Shown in pieces: positions 17,593 through 27,183 of a stretch of DNA of 64,000 bases (the first letter of the stretch is position 1; each line of letters starts with the position of its first letter). Source of the DNA: Chlorobiota bacterium (lineage in GTDB: Bacteria; Bacteroidota; Ignavibacteria; Kapaibacteriales; UBA961); assembly GCA_014191195.1 (NCBI GenBank), contig BJGZ01000007.1, positions 40,259 to 104,258 on the forward strand. Direction: 5' to 3'. The translations under genes were made by a program, and so were the position numbers. The notes below the pieces were generated by a model. It ran no database searches. It was not told where the DNA came from and worked only from the letters and a program-made list of their open reading frames with translations.

Positions 17593-18282
17593 ATGAAACA
17601 TATTTTACTTTTTTGTCTAATTGGGATTCTTACTGTATCTGAACTATATGCTGAAGATCCCTATCCATTTTCAATAGGCTTATCAGCAATGCCTAGAATG
17701 TCGATATATAATGCAACTTCACCTGCAGATGAAACTCATGGCATGGCATTTAGTGGAGTTCCTGATATAGGAATTAGTATATATGTACCAGCAAGTAGAA
17801 GAGAAAGAGTAGGGATAACCATGGATATTGCATATGCTACTTATAAAAATTCATATACTAAAAGTAGTGCCGATTTTGCAAGAACATTTAATTATCTAAC
17901 GATTACTCCAGGTTTATCGTATAGCTTTTTTACTGTAGGGATAGCAGTTGGTTTACCTATAGGTTATCAGAGGAAAAATGTAACATCCGGCGCTGTAGAA
18001 GAAGAGGGTTGGCCAGTTATTGACCCAGGTAGTGATCCACCAGTAAAGATTACCAAATATGGAAATGGAAAAGATAATATGTCATTACTTATTGAGCCAA
18101 GGGTTGGCATTAGCTATCCAGTGATGAGCAATAATGGAAGCAGATTAAATGTTAATGCAAATATTGGTTTAATGATGAATAACTTGTATAAGGACGAGTA
18201 TTATCCAACAACAAATCTGCAACAATTTAATGCATCTATGATGTCATTTGCATTAGGTGTCCAATATATGTTTGGTTTATAG
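17593..18282 (+). CDS. Putative outer-membrane beta-barrel protein
   Basis: 229 residues with a signal peptide (1-20, ending LYA-E). Amphipathic strands alternate with glycines, as in eight-stranded porin-like barrels. Repeated strand patterns are seen (LTITPGLSYSFFTVGIAVG, LLIEPRVGISYPV), and the end is ALGVQYMFGL. No specific family is recognised. It is divergent from another putative outer-membrane protein with a mirror-image promoter, so the two may be coregulated. Beta-barrel nature is inferred from pattern only. Confidence 0.65.
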   Translation: MKHILLFCLIGILTVSELYAEDPYPFSIGLSAMPRMSIYNATSPADETHGMAFSGVPDIGISIYVPASRRERVGITMDIAYATYKNSYTKSSADFARTFNYLTITPGLSYSFFTVGIAVGLPIGYQRKNVTSGAVEEEGWPVIDPGSDPPVKITKYGNGKDNMSLLIEPRVGISYPVMSNNGSRLNVNANIGLMMNNLYKDEYYPTTNLQQFNASMMSFALGVQYMFGL

Positions 18283-18302
18283 AAAATCATTCCATTCGAA
18301 AT

Positions 18303-19337
18303 TTATGAAATCAGGTCTTCAAGTTTTTTGAAGACCTGTTCTGGTTTTATAGAGTTCATACAATTAAAATGTTGTTTTGGGCATTTTGAAAGACCAATAT
18401 GTGTGCATGGCCTGCACTGAATATCACTTTCTACTATACTGTATTTTGTATCGAACGGAATAAATCCAAAATCTGGAACAGTGCTACCGTAAATTACTAG
18501 GGTTGGCCTTCTTCTTGCAGAAGCTAAGTGCATCAAGCCAGAATCATTGCATATAATGGCATCACAAGAATCCATTAATATTGCAGTTTCAGTTAATGTA
18601 CATTTACCCGCCTGATTATTGATACTAAATGGTAATGTTCTTTCAATATCATTACATATTTCGATATCATTCTGGGAACCTAAAAGGATTATGTTTTTTC
18701 CCATTGTATTATGAATAAAAGTAGCTAACGATATAAAGTATTCAATCGGCCAACGCTTTGTAGCATGATGTGCACCAGGACACAAAGCAATACAATTAGA
18801 TATATTATTATTATTTCTAAAATTTGGTGGATAAAAAGGAGCAGATTGTATTTCATCAGGAAGCCAGAATTCTGCGCCTTTTGAATCATATTTGATATGG
18901 GGGTATTCGGATACGGCTGAAAAATATCTTAAAGGGACAGCGATAATATCATGCAAAGGGACTCGATGTTTATCATGTATTAATTCTCTTTTAAGGGATC
19001 TATATTTATCGTATTTAAACCATTTTTTTCCAAGAAACAATCGTAATATTTTACTTCTAATTGAATCATGAATATCAATAATTATATCATATTTGGGCTT
19101 GTCTTTTCTTATTGATAGAATTTGTTTAAAAAAATTTATAATACCAGATTTCGTATTGATTGTTAACACACTATTGATATGTGGATTATTCTGAATCACC
19201 TCTGCAAAATGATCAGCAATAATCATATCTATACAAGCATCAGGAAAAGCTTTTCGAATAGCTCTGATTAAAGGAGTAGTTAAAATTATATCTCCTAAAG
19301 AGGATAATCGTAGGATACATATAGAAAATTGATGCAT
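18303..19337 (-). CDS. Glycosyltransferase family 9 (heptosyltransferase-like)
   Basis: 344 residues with the two Rossmann-like domains of GT-B enzymes. The N-terminal signature is ILRLSSLGDIILTTPLIRAI, typical of ADP-heptose:LPS transferases. The C-terminal half carries CPGAHHATKRWP and NDSGLMHLASARRRPTLVIYG cut around residues 260-285, where the nucleotide-sugar binds. A cysteine-rich tail (CRPCTHIGLSKCPKQHFNC) is typical of GT9 proteins. It probably adds a sugar to lipopolysaccharide core or another glycan on the cytoplasmic face. No LPS cluster surrounds it. Confidence 0.9.
   Translation of the reverse strand: MHQFSICILRLSSLGDIILTTPLIRAIRKAFPDACIDMIIADHFAEVIQNNPHINSVLTINTKSGIINFFKQILSIRKDKPKYDIIIDIHDSIRSKILRLFLGKKWFKYDKYRSLKRELIHDKHRVPLHDIIAVPLRYFSAVSEYPHIKYDSKGAEFWLPDEIQSAPFYPPNFRNNNNISNCIALCPGAHHATKRWPIEYFISLATFIHNTMGKNIILLGSQNDIEICNDIERTLPFSINNQAGKCTLTETAILMDSCDAIICNDSGLMHLASARRRPTLVIYGSTVPDFGFIPFDTKYSIVESDIQCRPCTHIGLSKCPKQHFNCMNSIKPEQVFKKLEDLIS
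18312..18338. terminator. 11-bp hairpin between convergent genes, possible bidirectional terminator
   Basis: CAGGTCTTCAA (18312-18322) pairs exactly with TTGAAGACCTG (18328-18338) around a five-base loop. It lies 30 bases after the barrel gene and overlaps the last codons of the GT9 gene. The T-run that follows is weak on both strands, so termination is only likely. Confidence 0.45.
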
Positions 19338-19374
19338 ATAACAAATTCAAAAGTGCTTGATTATTTAAGATTAG

Positions 19375-19404
19375 TTGCCAACTCAGATTTTTTTCAGATT
19401 TTTG
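19375..19404 (+). promoter_or_regulatory. Candidate promoter for the STAS gene
   Basis: TTG (19375-19377), 19 bases, then GATTTTTG (19397-19404) resembles TTTG-N19/21-TAnnTTTG with one mismatch in the -7 box. The expected transcript start gives a leader of about 25-30 bases. Confidence 0.4.
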
Positions 19405-19435
19405 TACAAGAACTATCACTTAACGAGCCATAATT

Positions 19436-19804
19436 ATGAGATTTTCAGTAGAGCAACAAGATACGGTTGCGATTTTTACATTAAAAGAATCATCTTTAGA
19501 TGCTGTTTTATCACCAGATGTTAAAGCAGAATTACTCATTATTTGTCAACCAACATTAGAAGCACTTATTATTGATTTATCAATGGTGCAACTATGTGAT
19601 AGTTCAGGATTAAGCGCTTTGCTATTAGCCCATCGCTTGATGAAAGAACATGAAGCACCGGTTATTCTTGTTGGAGCAAGTGACAGAATCAAAAGTTTAC
19701 TTAGAATATCACAACTTGAATGGTTATTTGAATATTATGCTACAGTTGAAGAGGCCATAGGTGATTTGGGTGAAATTCAGGATGATGATGTTGATAATTT
19801 GTAA
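19436..19804 (+). CDS. STAS-domain anti-sigma factor antagonist-like protein
   Basis: A 122-residue single STAS domain. The phosphorylation loop reads LCDSSGLSALLLAH (about 53-66). One of the serines (S56/S57) would be the site phosphorylated by a partner kinase in SpoIIAA-type antagonists. The C-terminus has a short acidic tail. No RsbW-like kinase or PP2C phosphatase gene is adjacent, so partners must lie elsewhere. Cytosolic. Its stop codon directly abuts the stop of the convergent DUF2461 gene. Confidence 0.85.
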   Translation: MRFSVEQQDTVAIFTLKESSLDAVLSPDVKAELLIICQPTLEALIIDLSMVQLCDSSGLSALLLAHRLMKEHEAPVILVGASDRIKSLLRISQLEWLFEYYATVEEAIGDLGEIQDDDVDNL

Positions 19805-20503
19805 TTAAGCATGTAAACATATACTTAAGAATTCCATTACTGGGGCCATTGCAATTGCTTTGGCCTCCAAAATACAAAGTAATTCTTCGGTATATATAGA
19901 TTCAATATCTATATTAGAAAATACCAAAAATTGTTTCATCCTTAAATATTCTTTTCCTGGATGATCTTTTTGAAAGCCTTTAGGCATTGTTTTTAATTTC
20001 TCACCTGTTAATCCATCCGGAAACTCACGCAAAAACATAGTGTTTTTGGAAACTTCATGTAGGATTTCCCAATCTGTATCTAAAGCTTCTCTTATTTTTA
20101 GTAATTGAGCAGATATTGGCATATATAATCCACCTGCTATAAAACTACCTATTGGATCAATATGTAGATATAGTCCAGGTTTTTCTGTCTTGTCTGCAGG
20201 AATATCAGCAATATCTTTACTTTGATATGGAAATGAAATCCCAATATTAGTTTTATATGGTGTTTTATCTTTGCTAAATCTTGTGTCTCTATGGATTCTA
20301 AATACGGATCTTTTGGGATGCGCATCATAAGGCAATTGAAGGTGAGAAAACCTCTCTTCCATAGTATGTATTAATACTTTTGCGGGCTCTTTTAAGGTTT
20401 CATCATACCTTTTTTTATGTTCTAAAAACCAATTTCTATTATTATTTATGGATAAATCTTGTAAAAATTGAAGTCCATCTTTTGGAAATCCAGAAAAGTA
20501 CAT
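19805..20503 (-). CDS. DUF2461 (TIGR02453) family protein
   Basis: 232 residues matching DUF2461 along its length: FPKDGLQFLQDLSINNNRNWF at the start, then FRIHRDTRFSKDKTPYKTNIG (cut around residues 68-88) and GLYLHIDPIGSFIAGGLYMP. The family is widespread and conserved, but its biochemical role is unknown. No signal peptide or membrane segment. It is divergent from radA across a 168-base gap. Confidence 0.9.
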   Translation of the reverse strand: MYFSGFPKDGLQFLQDLSINNNRNWFLEHKKRYDETLKEPAKVLIHTMEERFSHLQLPYDAHPKRSVFRIHRDTRFSKDKTPYKTNIGISFPYQSKDIADIPADKTEKPGLYLHIDPIGSFIAGGLYMPISAQLLKIREALDTDWEILHEVSKNTMFLREFPDGLTGEKLKTMPKGFQKDHPGKEYLRMKQFLVFSNIDIESIYTEELLCILEAKAIAMAPVMEFLSICLHA

Positions 20504-20671
20504 AGTGCACCTTAGTTAAGAGTTATGTTTAAGTACAAAAATACTGTATTCAAACTATTGAAAGTATATAATAACAAAAGGAATGATGCATATTTATCTC
20601 ATTGTATTTATAAAGTTATGTATAAAACTGTAGTTTCGTATAGCATTCAATAATAATCATCGCAAGAAAAT

Positions 20672-22030
20672 ATGAAAGCAAGAACTCGATATGTATGTCA
20701 GAAATGTTCAGCAATAAGTTCACGTTGGCAAGGGAAATGTCATAATTGCGGAGAATGGGATAGTTTTCTTGAAGAGTTAATTCAAGATTCAAAAACAATT
20801 GCATTAAAGGCAAAACAGAGTTCTAGTGGTATTGCTACAACCTTGGGATCTGTTGAATTATCTGATACACTTAGAATACCTACTGGAATTGGAGAATTCG
20901 ATCGCGTTTTGGGTGGCGGTATTATTCCTGGTTCTTTAGTATTGGTTGGTGGCGATCCTGGAGTGGGAAAATCTACTTTGATGTTGCAGATGTGTGAACA
21001 TTTAGTCCCTGAGAAAACTTTATATATTACTGGCGAAGAATCACTTCAGCAGATTCGTTTAAGGGCAGCCAGACTTCAAGGAATACCCTCAGAATTGCAG
21101 GTAATGGCCGAAACAGATATAGAGTCTATAGCTGGAGCAATTAAAGCTTTAAAACCAAGTGTAGCAATTATTGACTCAATTCAAACTGCACGAAGTGAAA
21201 GCATAGATTCTACAGCTGGCAGTATTACACAAGTAAGAGAATGTACTGCTTTACTTATGCAAATAGCAAAAAAAACTGGGACAGCAATTTTTATTATCGG
21301 GCATGTAACCAAAGAGGGGTCATTAGCTGGACCAAAAATATTAGAACATACAGTAGATACAGTTTTACAGTTCGAAGGTGAAAAAACGTACTCATATCGA
21401 ATTTTGAGAGCTATCAAAAATAGATTTGGCTCTACAAATGAAATCGGAATTTTTGATATGGTAGAACAGGGCCTTAAAGAAGTACCTAATCCATCTGAAA
21501 TCTTTTTATCACAAAGGTCGGATTTAGAATCTGGTACAGCAATCGTGGCTACTATCGAAGGCACAAGACCTCTTTTAATCGAAGTTCAGGCTTTAGTTAC
21601 TCCATCAGGCTATAGTAATCCACAAAGGACTGCAACTGGTTTTGACTATCGACGACTTCAAATGATTATTGCCGTCTTAGAAAAGAGATTAGGTATCAAT
21701 TTTAGGGAGGTAGATATATTTGTTAATATAGCAGGTGGTATTACATTAAATGATCCTGCAGTAGATTTAGCTGTTGCAGCTGCTTTAGTTAGTTCTTTGA
21801 AAGATAATCCTTTAGAAAAAGACATGATTATTATGGGAGAAATTGGTTTAACCGGAGAAGTTCGTCCTATTTCTTCTATAGAACAAAGATTAGCAGAAAT
21901 TCAAAAACTAGGTTTTACAAAAGTAGTACTACCTAAGGCTAATCTTTCAAAGTTATCCAGATCATTTGATCACTTAACTATGATACCAGCAGAAAGAATA
22001 GCCTTAGCTTTAGCAGAAATTGTACTCTAG
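20672..22030 (+). CDS. radA: DNA repair protein RadA
   Basis: 452 residues of standard layout. An N-terminal zinc finger (C9, C12, C23, C26) is followed by a RecA-like ATPase with Walker A GGDPGVGKST (93-102), the RadA-specific KNRFG motif (248-252) and a C-terminal Lon-protease-like domain. RadA is a hexameric helicase that drives branch migration during recombination and repair. It is convergent with the phospholipase gene. The start is an ATG and the zinc finger begins at once, so the start is secure. Confidence 0.97.
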   Translation: MKARTRYVCQKCSAISSRWQGKCHNCGEWDSFLEELIQDSKTIALKAKQSSSGIATTLGSVELSDTLRIPTGIGEFDRVLGGGIIPGSLVLVGGDPGVGKSTLMLQMCEHLVPEKTLYITGEESLQQIRLRAARLQGIPSELQVMAETDIESIAGAIKALKPSVAIIDSIQTARSESIDSTAGSITQVRECTALLMQIAKKTGTAIFIIGHVTKEGSLAGPKILEHTVDTVLQFEGEKTYSYRILRAIKNRFGSTNEIGIFDMVEQGLKEVPNPSEIFLSQRSDLESGTAIVATIEGTRPLLIEVQALVTPSGYSNPQRTATGFDYRRLQMIIAVLEKRLGINFREVDIFVNIAGGITLNDPAVDLAVAAALVSSLKDNPLEKDMIIMGEIGLTGEVRPISSIEQRLAEIQKLGFTKVVLPKANLSKLSRSFDHLTMIPAERIALALAEIVL

Positions 22031-22048
22031 ATATCAAAAAATGGTGTT

Positions 22049-23866
22049 TTACATAATTGTCAAACTTCTTTTTTGAGAATTTCCATTTTTATACAGGATG
22101 TCTACTGAATATATCCCTCTGATTAATATAGGTTTAACAGATTGGATAAAATCTGTTCCATCACTTTTTGATTCATTGGCATTCCATTCATTAATTTCTT
22201 GATTATATACATTAGATATTCTCATCTTTAAGATTTCTGGATTATTACAACAACTATTTGAACAATTACCAGAGACCTTTTCTGTTGATTCATATGCTTC
22301 TTTTTCATTGACTTGTAAAGCACTTATTGTTTTTGATGCAATAAATGTTTTTTTATTTTCTACTAAAAGTAATTTTTCTTCAGGCGTACAAGAACTACAT
22401 TCTCCAATATAAGCATGAACATTGCTCCCTTTTTCAGCAATAAATCCTGAATTTAATCTTATTGTTTTTTGTGCTCTTAATTCAACAAGTTGTGATTTCT
22501 TTGAAATAATAAGTGGTTTCATTTCATTTCCAGCGAATATTGTATCTGATGCAGTAAAAAGATATGTAGGTGCTTGTAAGATAGCATCCTTCAAAGTTAA
22601 GACTCTTGGGCATTTTTCAGAATGTTCATTAATCAAACCAAATTCAGTAGCAAATACATATAGTAAACCTGCAGTTGCTCTTATTACATAAGGAAATGTA
22701 ATATCTCGAATTGCTAATAAGTCTTCCTCTCTATGAGCATATCCACTTGCTTCTGGATTTCCTGGATAAAAAAATGATTCAACAGGGCCTTTCTGCATTG
22801 CATTTCTTTCAGTAGACAAAATTTCATCTATTTCACCAATATATTGATAATGATCATCACCATTAGTTCTATTACTAGCAAAATGATCAGCGATTTGAGC
22901 AGTAGTATAGAATAAAAGCCAATATGGATTTTGATCTTCTGGATAACACCAAGGATTGACAATGCTACCTTTTTCGGAGAAAACTTTTTCGGCATTCCAG
23001 AATTCAACTCTTTCTTTTGCCGAACTAATATTTTTATCTTCATCAATACAAGGAGACATTTTATTACCATCCCATTCTTTATAATTCATTGCATCTTCAT
23101 ATGGATCATGCCAAAGGCCATGTTCATCGCAGTGAACATGCGCAGGAATACTCATATCGCCTAATAAATGGCAAACCCTACCAATGAATTGATAGATAAT
23201 ATCTTTTTTTCTGCTTTGTAAAACAGAGTCACCATATTGAAAATAGTCATGGTACCAATCAGATAGGGAATAACCAAAGTACACAGGACTCACTATCGAT
23301 TGTCCTTTAAATGTAAAGAAAGCATAATCTGTGATTTTAGGCTTGTATTCTTTAATTCCTAAATAAATCATTGCTTTTTTATATGCCATTAAATCAGTGT
23401 CTACAAAAAAATCCAAATTTTGAGCCATTGAACATATAGAAAAATCCAGCCATGAATACGGCCATGGATTATGATTCAAAGCCAATCGAAAAGTTTCATT
23501 ATACTGTGGATTCCTTGAGTCTGGATCCCAAAAATGATTGATGCTTGTTAAAGACCCCTTACCAAAGCCGAAGAGAATATCTTTTTCATGCATAAAGCGA
23601 ATTGGGTCTTGTATATCTTCACTCCAAGCACCACCTGGAACAGTACTATACTGCCAGCGAAAATCAGAAACTTTGTCAAATTCTCCTTCGGTACATGAGC
23701 CATCATTTCCTAAAATATGTGTATCAAATTCTGGAATTGATTTTCCTAAATGATGGATTAATAATGAATACGCTTCTTTAATAATATATTGATGTGTTGG
23801 TTCTTTATGGGCATAAAGTGGACTACAAAATATAATGATCAAAAGAACCCTTTTAACTTTTTTCAT
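22049..23866 (-). CDS. Secreted zinc-dependent phospholipase C-like protein with T9SS-like tail
   Basis: 605 residues. A signal peptide (1-19) is followed directly by HKEPTHQYIIKEA. The family places zinc ligands at the mature N-terminus and in this THQYI segment. Further matching sites are GAWSED near 79-84, HFWDP near 111-115 and GRVCHLLGDMSIPAHVHCDE near 229-248, where H233, D237 and H243 would bind zinc. About 200 residues follow the catalytic domain. They include a cysteine-rich spot (CSNSCC) and a short beta-rich end that may act as an export or anchoring signal. It is probably an exported lipase; no activity is proved. It is the last gene of a long minus-strand run. Confidence 0.75.
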   Translation of the reverse strand: MKKVKRVLLIIIFCSPLYAHKEPTHQYIIKEAYSLLIHHLGKSIPEFDTHILGNDGSCTEGEFDKVSDFRWQYSTVPGGAWSEDIQDPIRFMHEKDILFGFGKGSLTSINHFWDPDSRNPQYNETFRLALNHNPWPYSWLDFSICSMAQNLDFFVDTDLMAYKKAMIYLGIKEYKPKITDYAFFTFKGQSIVSPVYFGYSLSDWYHDYFQYGDSVLQSRKKDIIYQFIGRVCHLLGDMSIPAHVHCDEHGLWHDPYEDAMNYKEWDGNKMSPCIDEDKNISSAKERVEFWNAEKVFSEKGSIVNPWCYPEDQNPYWLLFYTTAQIADHFASNRTNGDDHYQYIGEIDEILSTERNAMQKGPVESFFYPGNPEASGYAHREEDLLAIRDITFPYVIRATAGLLYVFATEFGLINEHSEKCPRVLTLKDAILQAPTYLFTASDTIFAGNEMKPLIISKKSQLVELRAQKTIRLNSGFIAEKGSNVHAYIGECSSCTPEEKLLLVENKKTFIASKTISALQVNEKEAYESTEKVSGNCSNSCCNNPEILKMRISNVYNQEINEWNANESKSDGTDFIQSVKPILIRGIYSVDILYKNGNSQKRSLTIM

Positions 23867-23875
23867 AGCATTCCC

Positions 23876-25285
23876 TTATTGAATAATTGTAAAAACAGAA
23901 GTAGTTATAGAATTATCGTGATGTATAATGCATGTATATTGTCCAGAAGATATACCCTTTGAAAAATTCCATATTATTGTTTGATGTCCTTGATTATACC
24001 ATCCCTCTGCAAATGATGCAATTTTTCTTCCTTTTAGATCAATGATTTCTATAGAGATAAGTCCTTCTTTTTTTACGATAAAATCGATATTAATTTCTTG
24101 TTGATTACTTGGATTTGGAAATAGAAGAAGATTATTAATGGATTCATCAGCTATATGATTCGTATCATTTTGTATCGTCTTATTTAGTACAAAAGCTGCA
24201 ATATTTATACTTGGTTTATGTTGTGTTCCAATACTTTTAATGTTTCCACCAACATATAATGTATCTTTACATACAAAAAGGCTTTGTACAGATCCTACTA
24301 TTCCACCTTCAACACTTTCCCATGTAATACCATTCAATTTTGCTATTCCCATATCATCAATATCATCATGTAGCCTAAAATCACCTCCGATATATATATC
24401 ATTGCCATATGCTTGAATCGTATTTATTTGTTGACAATATGGAGGTAAAGGAATTGTATCCCAGGTGTTATTATGCCAATGGTATAGTGGCATTTGCTGT
24501 AATATTGATTGATTTTCTTGCATAGTTGAAACAAAGATTTCCCCTGTATGATTTACTGCTATTGCTTTAGGATAACCTTTAATTCCCGTGCCAATTGCAG
24601 ACCAAGTTTTTCCGTCCCATTTAGCGATATTTCTGGCTAATTCTTTACCGGCTTGATCGAAATTACCTATTACATAAACATCATTCTCATGTACACACAT
24701 TGCTGTTATATTAGCAATGGGCGAAGAATATGGATTATAATGTAATAACTTTATGCCTTCAGCAAGAGGCTGCCATTTTCCTTTTATATATTGTGCTATC
24801 GAATTATATTCTTTTCCATTGATATCATTAAAAATTCCTGCTATATACAAGTGATTACTATCTGCTACTATCGAATTTATTCTTCCATATGAAAATCCAT
24901 CCATTGCTTTCCACGCTTTACCATTCCATTGTGCCAGCATTCTGGCTGGTAAACCACCTGCTTTAGAAAATTCTCCAGCTATATATATATTCCCATCTGG
25001 GCCTTTACACATTGCATGAACTTGTGAGTTTACTCCTTGGCCCAAAGCAGTAAATTGAGAATTTTTCCATTCTGAAATAAAATGAATGTCTTGTGAAAAT
25101 GGATTTTCACTCAATGTTTGATAGAAAATTCCACTAACTAAAAGATGATCTGATGTTTTAAGAATATTGTCTATATTCCTATGATTATCAATAATTCCTG
25201 GTTTATAGAAACTGATCCAGTCATTTTCTAGACAATGAATAGAACTTATATTGAATAATATATATAATGTTAATACTGTTTTCAT
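23876..25285 (-). CDS. T9SS-exported beta-propeller protein
   Basis: 469 residues with a signal peptide (1-18). Repeats of about 50 residues follow the pattern 'D-G-N-I-Y-I-A-G-E-F ... A-Q-W-N-G-K-A-W', as in GEFSKAGG, GIFNDING, GNFDQAGK and GDFRLHDD. These repeats resemble secreted propellers common in Bacteroidota. The C-terminus (about 385-469) is a T9SS type A sorting domain with LLLFPNPSNQQ and the final strands ISSGQYTCII. It is probably secreted and attached to the cell surface. Ligand unknown. It sits nine bases before the phospholipase-like gene, so the two are likely cotranscribed. Confidence 0.85.
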   Translation of the reverse strand: MKTVLTLYILFNISSIHCLENDWISFYKPGIIDNHRNIDNILKTSDHLLVSGIFYQTLSENPFSQDIHFISEWKNSQFTALGQGVNSQVHAMCKGPDGNIYIAGEFSKAGGLPARMLAQWNGKAWKAMDGFSYGRINSIVADSNHLYIAGIFNDINGKEYNSIAQYIKGKWQPLAEGIKLLHYNPYSSPIANITAMCVHENDVYVIGNFDQAGKELARNIAKWDGKTWSAIGTGIKGYPKAIAVNHTGEIFVSTMQENQSILQQMPLYHWHNNTWDTIPLPPYCQQINTIQAYGNDIYIGGDFRLHDDIDDMGIAKLNGITWESVEGGIVGSVQSLFVCKDTLYVGGNIKSIGTQHKPSINIAAFVLNKTIQNDTNHIADESINNLLLFPNPSNQQEINIDFIVKKEGLISIEIIDLKGRKIASFAEGWYNQGHQTIIWNFSKGISSGQYTCIIHHDNSITTSVFTIIQ

Positions 25286-25305
25286 GTATCAATATCCCCC
25301 AAATT

Positions 25306-27153
25306 TTAATGTTTATTTGTACTAAGTAATTCTTCCAATTGACCTTGTTTTTTGTGTAAAGCAATGACATATAATGTAAGTTCTTCTATTTTCTTAAGAA
25401 GCGCAATGTGCATCGAACCAATATGAATACCATGTTGAGTGATGTCCGATTCTTTTGGAATATTAGGCAGATGATGATATTGATTGATAAAGTTTTCGAG
25501 TTCAAGGGGTTCCATAAGCGAATAGTTTTTGGAAAACACTGTATCTGCCCATGATTCAGATGTTATGATAAGTTCTTTGGTAATAATAGCCCCATCAACA
25601 CTTAGATTATATGTTGAATCTTGGCATAATTGTCCCAGATTTTTTTGTTTCCCAATTTGAACATTCCCCAGAATATGAAGAGATTGTTCTGGTTGTGATA
25701 TTCCAATTCCTACTTTTCCATTATCTAACACAGTTAATAATGTATTATCAGATTGAGAAGAAATCTTTAAAGCCGCAGACATCGAGTCATTTGAAACAGA
25801 AAGAATATGTAAGCTTGCCTTAGGTAATAAAGTACCTATCCCTATAAATGCCTGTTCTGGGTCTATAGAGATTCCTCTTAATGAATAAGAGTTTTCTTTA
25901 TTTCTTAGAATATCGATGGATGAATGAGGAACAGTATTATGTACCGAATTTGCAAGAATGATTTGTCCATTCTGAAACCGAATAAATCCAGAATTTCCTG
26001 CATCAATATTCTTTAAAGTATCTGTATCTATGTATGCATTTTCTGCAAGAAAAGAAGTTATTCCTGAGTGTAGAGTAAATTGCTTACCAATGTGAAGATG
26101 ATCTTTAGGTGAAGGATTATTGATTCCTAAAAAACCATTATTCTTTATATCAAACAGGGTATTCCATTGATTATTCCTAATTCTCAATACTGATTGTCCT
26201 TGTGTTTGATGTGAAGACACAATGTCTACAGTAGATTCTGGAAATTTCTGTCCTATACCTATATTCCCATCCTGTTGAATAATCATGCCTCTAAACGTAT
26301 TTAGATTGCCCCATTCAAATGATACAGGTTCTGAAAAGTTATCTGGATTCGATGATATTCCTAATGATATTGAACCTTTATACATAGATATTGCAGCCCC
26401 TGGGCCTGGATCAATTCTTCTATTGCAATTATTATTGATATCATAAAAAAGATTATCTGCAATACGAGAACTTCCTCCTGAATGAAATGTTAATTTTCTA
26501 CCTATATGTAACATTTCTTTGGGCACATCATTACCAATTCCAATTCTGGGAAGCCAATCATCTCTAAAAGATCCTGCGGCTATTGAAGAATGATGTGATG
26601 TTAGCATACACATTACCGATATATCACCATCTTTTTCGGTACCGAGCATGTCTGTTTTTTGAATTCGAAAATCTAATCCCCTAGGTTTATTCCCATGTAC
26701 AGAAAACATCTTTACATCAAATGGATTTCCCATCATTTCCATAGATTTTATTGTTGCAATATGTTCTTCTTTGCCCAGAGGATCATCAATGATGCCACTC
26801 CTAAACTCAATAGATGATGGTATATGTAAAGTTCTATCTGGTTGTTGCGCAAATGCACTTTGTAAGCGTAATATTGCAGGTGGAAATAACTCATTGTGGG
26901 TTGGATCTGCACTTTTTGAATATAAATGCAATAGTGTTTTAGGAATTTGTAAAGATTGGGGATACAAAGAGAATAATCCCAATCCTGAATATGGCATTTG
27001 ATTGCCAGTAGAATGATAATAGTCTCCAAAAAAACTACTCTTTTTGGGAAACTCAGCATGATAAAACCCCCATTCATATGGTAATTGTTGGCCATAAGAA
27101 GTATAAAAAAACAATAGACAAAACCCTATAATAATACATCGTGAAAACCCCAT
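25306..27153 (-). CDS. Secreted tail-fibre-like repeat protein
   Basis: 615 residues with a signal peptide (1-21, ending SYG-Q). The body has recurring blocks of 'GNVGIG..PE..LHI' type (GNIGIGQKFPESTVDI, GFLGINNPSPKDHLHI, GKVGIGISQPEQSLHI), as in the stems of phage tail fibres and Bacteroidota surface proteins. The end carries the conserved segment LENFINQYHHLPNIPKESD followed by a helical coil (LLKKIEELTLYVIALHKKQ), where a trimer-forming or chaperone-like function is usual. No T9SS domain is seen. It is probably a surface fibre. It lies 20 bases upstream of the propeller gene, probably in one operon. Confidence 0.75.
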   Translation of the reverse strand: MGFSRCIIIGFCLLFFYTSYGQQLPYEWGFYHAEFPKKSSFFGDYYHSTGNQMPYSGLGLFSLYPQSLQIPKTLLHLYSKSADPTHNELFPPAILRLQSAFAQQPDRTLHIPSSIEFRSGIIDDPLGKEEHIATIKSMEMMGNPFDVKMFSVHGNKPRGLDFRIQKTDMLGTEKDGDISVMCMLTSHHSSIAAGSFRDDWLPRIGIGNDVPKEMLHIGRKLTFHSGGSSRIADNLFYDINNNCNRRIDPGPGAAISMYKGSISLGISSNPDNFSEPVSFEWGNLNTFRGMIIQQDGNIGIGQKFPESTVDIVSSHQTQGQSVLRIRNNQWNTLFDIKNNGFLGINNPSPKDHLHIGKQFTLHSGITSFLAENAYIDTDTLKNIDAGNSGFIRFQNGQIILANSVHNTVPHSSIDILRNKENSYSLRGISIDPEQAFIGIGTLLPKASLHILSVSNDSMSAALKISSQSDNTLLTVLDNGKVGIGISQPEQSLHILGNVQIGKQKNLGQLCQDSTYNLSVDGAIITKELIITSESWADTVFSKNYSLMEPLELENFINQYHHLPNIPKESDITQHGIHIGSMHIALLKKIEELTLYVIALHKKQGQLEELLSTNKH

Positions 27154-27183
27154 AATACCCCCATTATATAAATATATGATACC

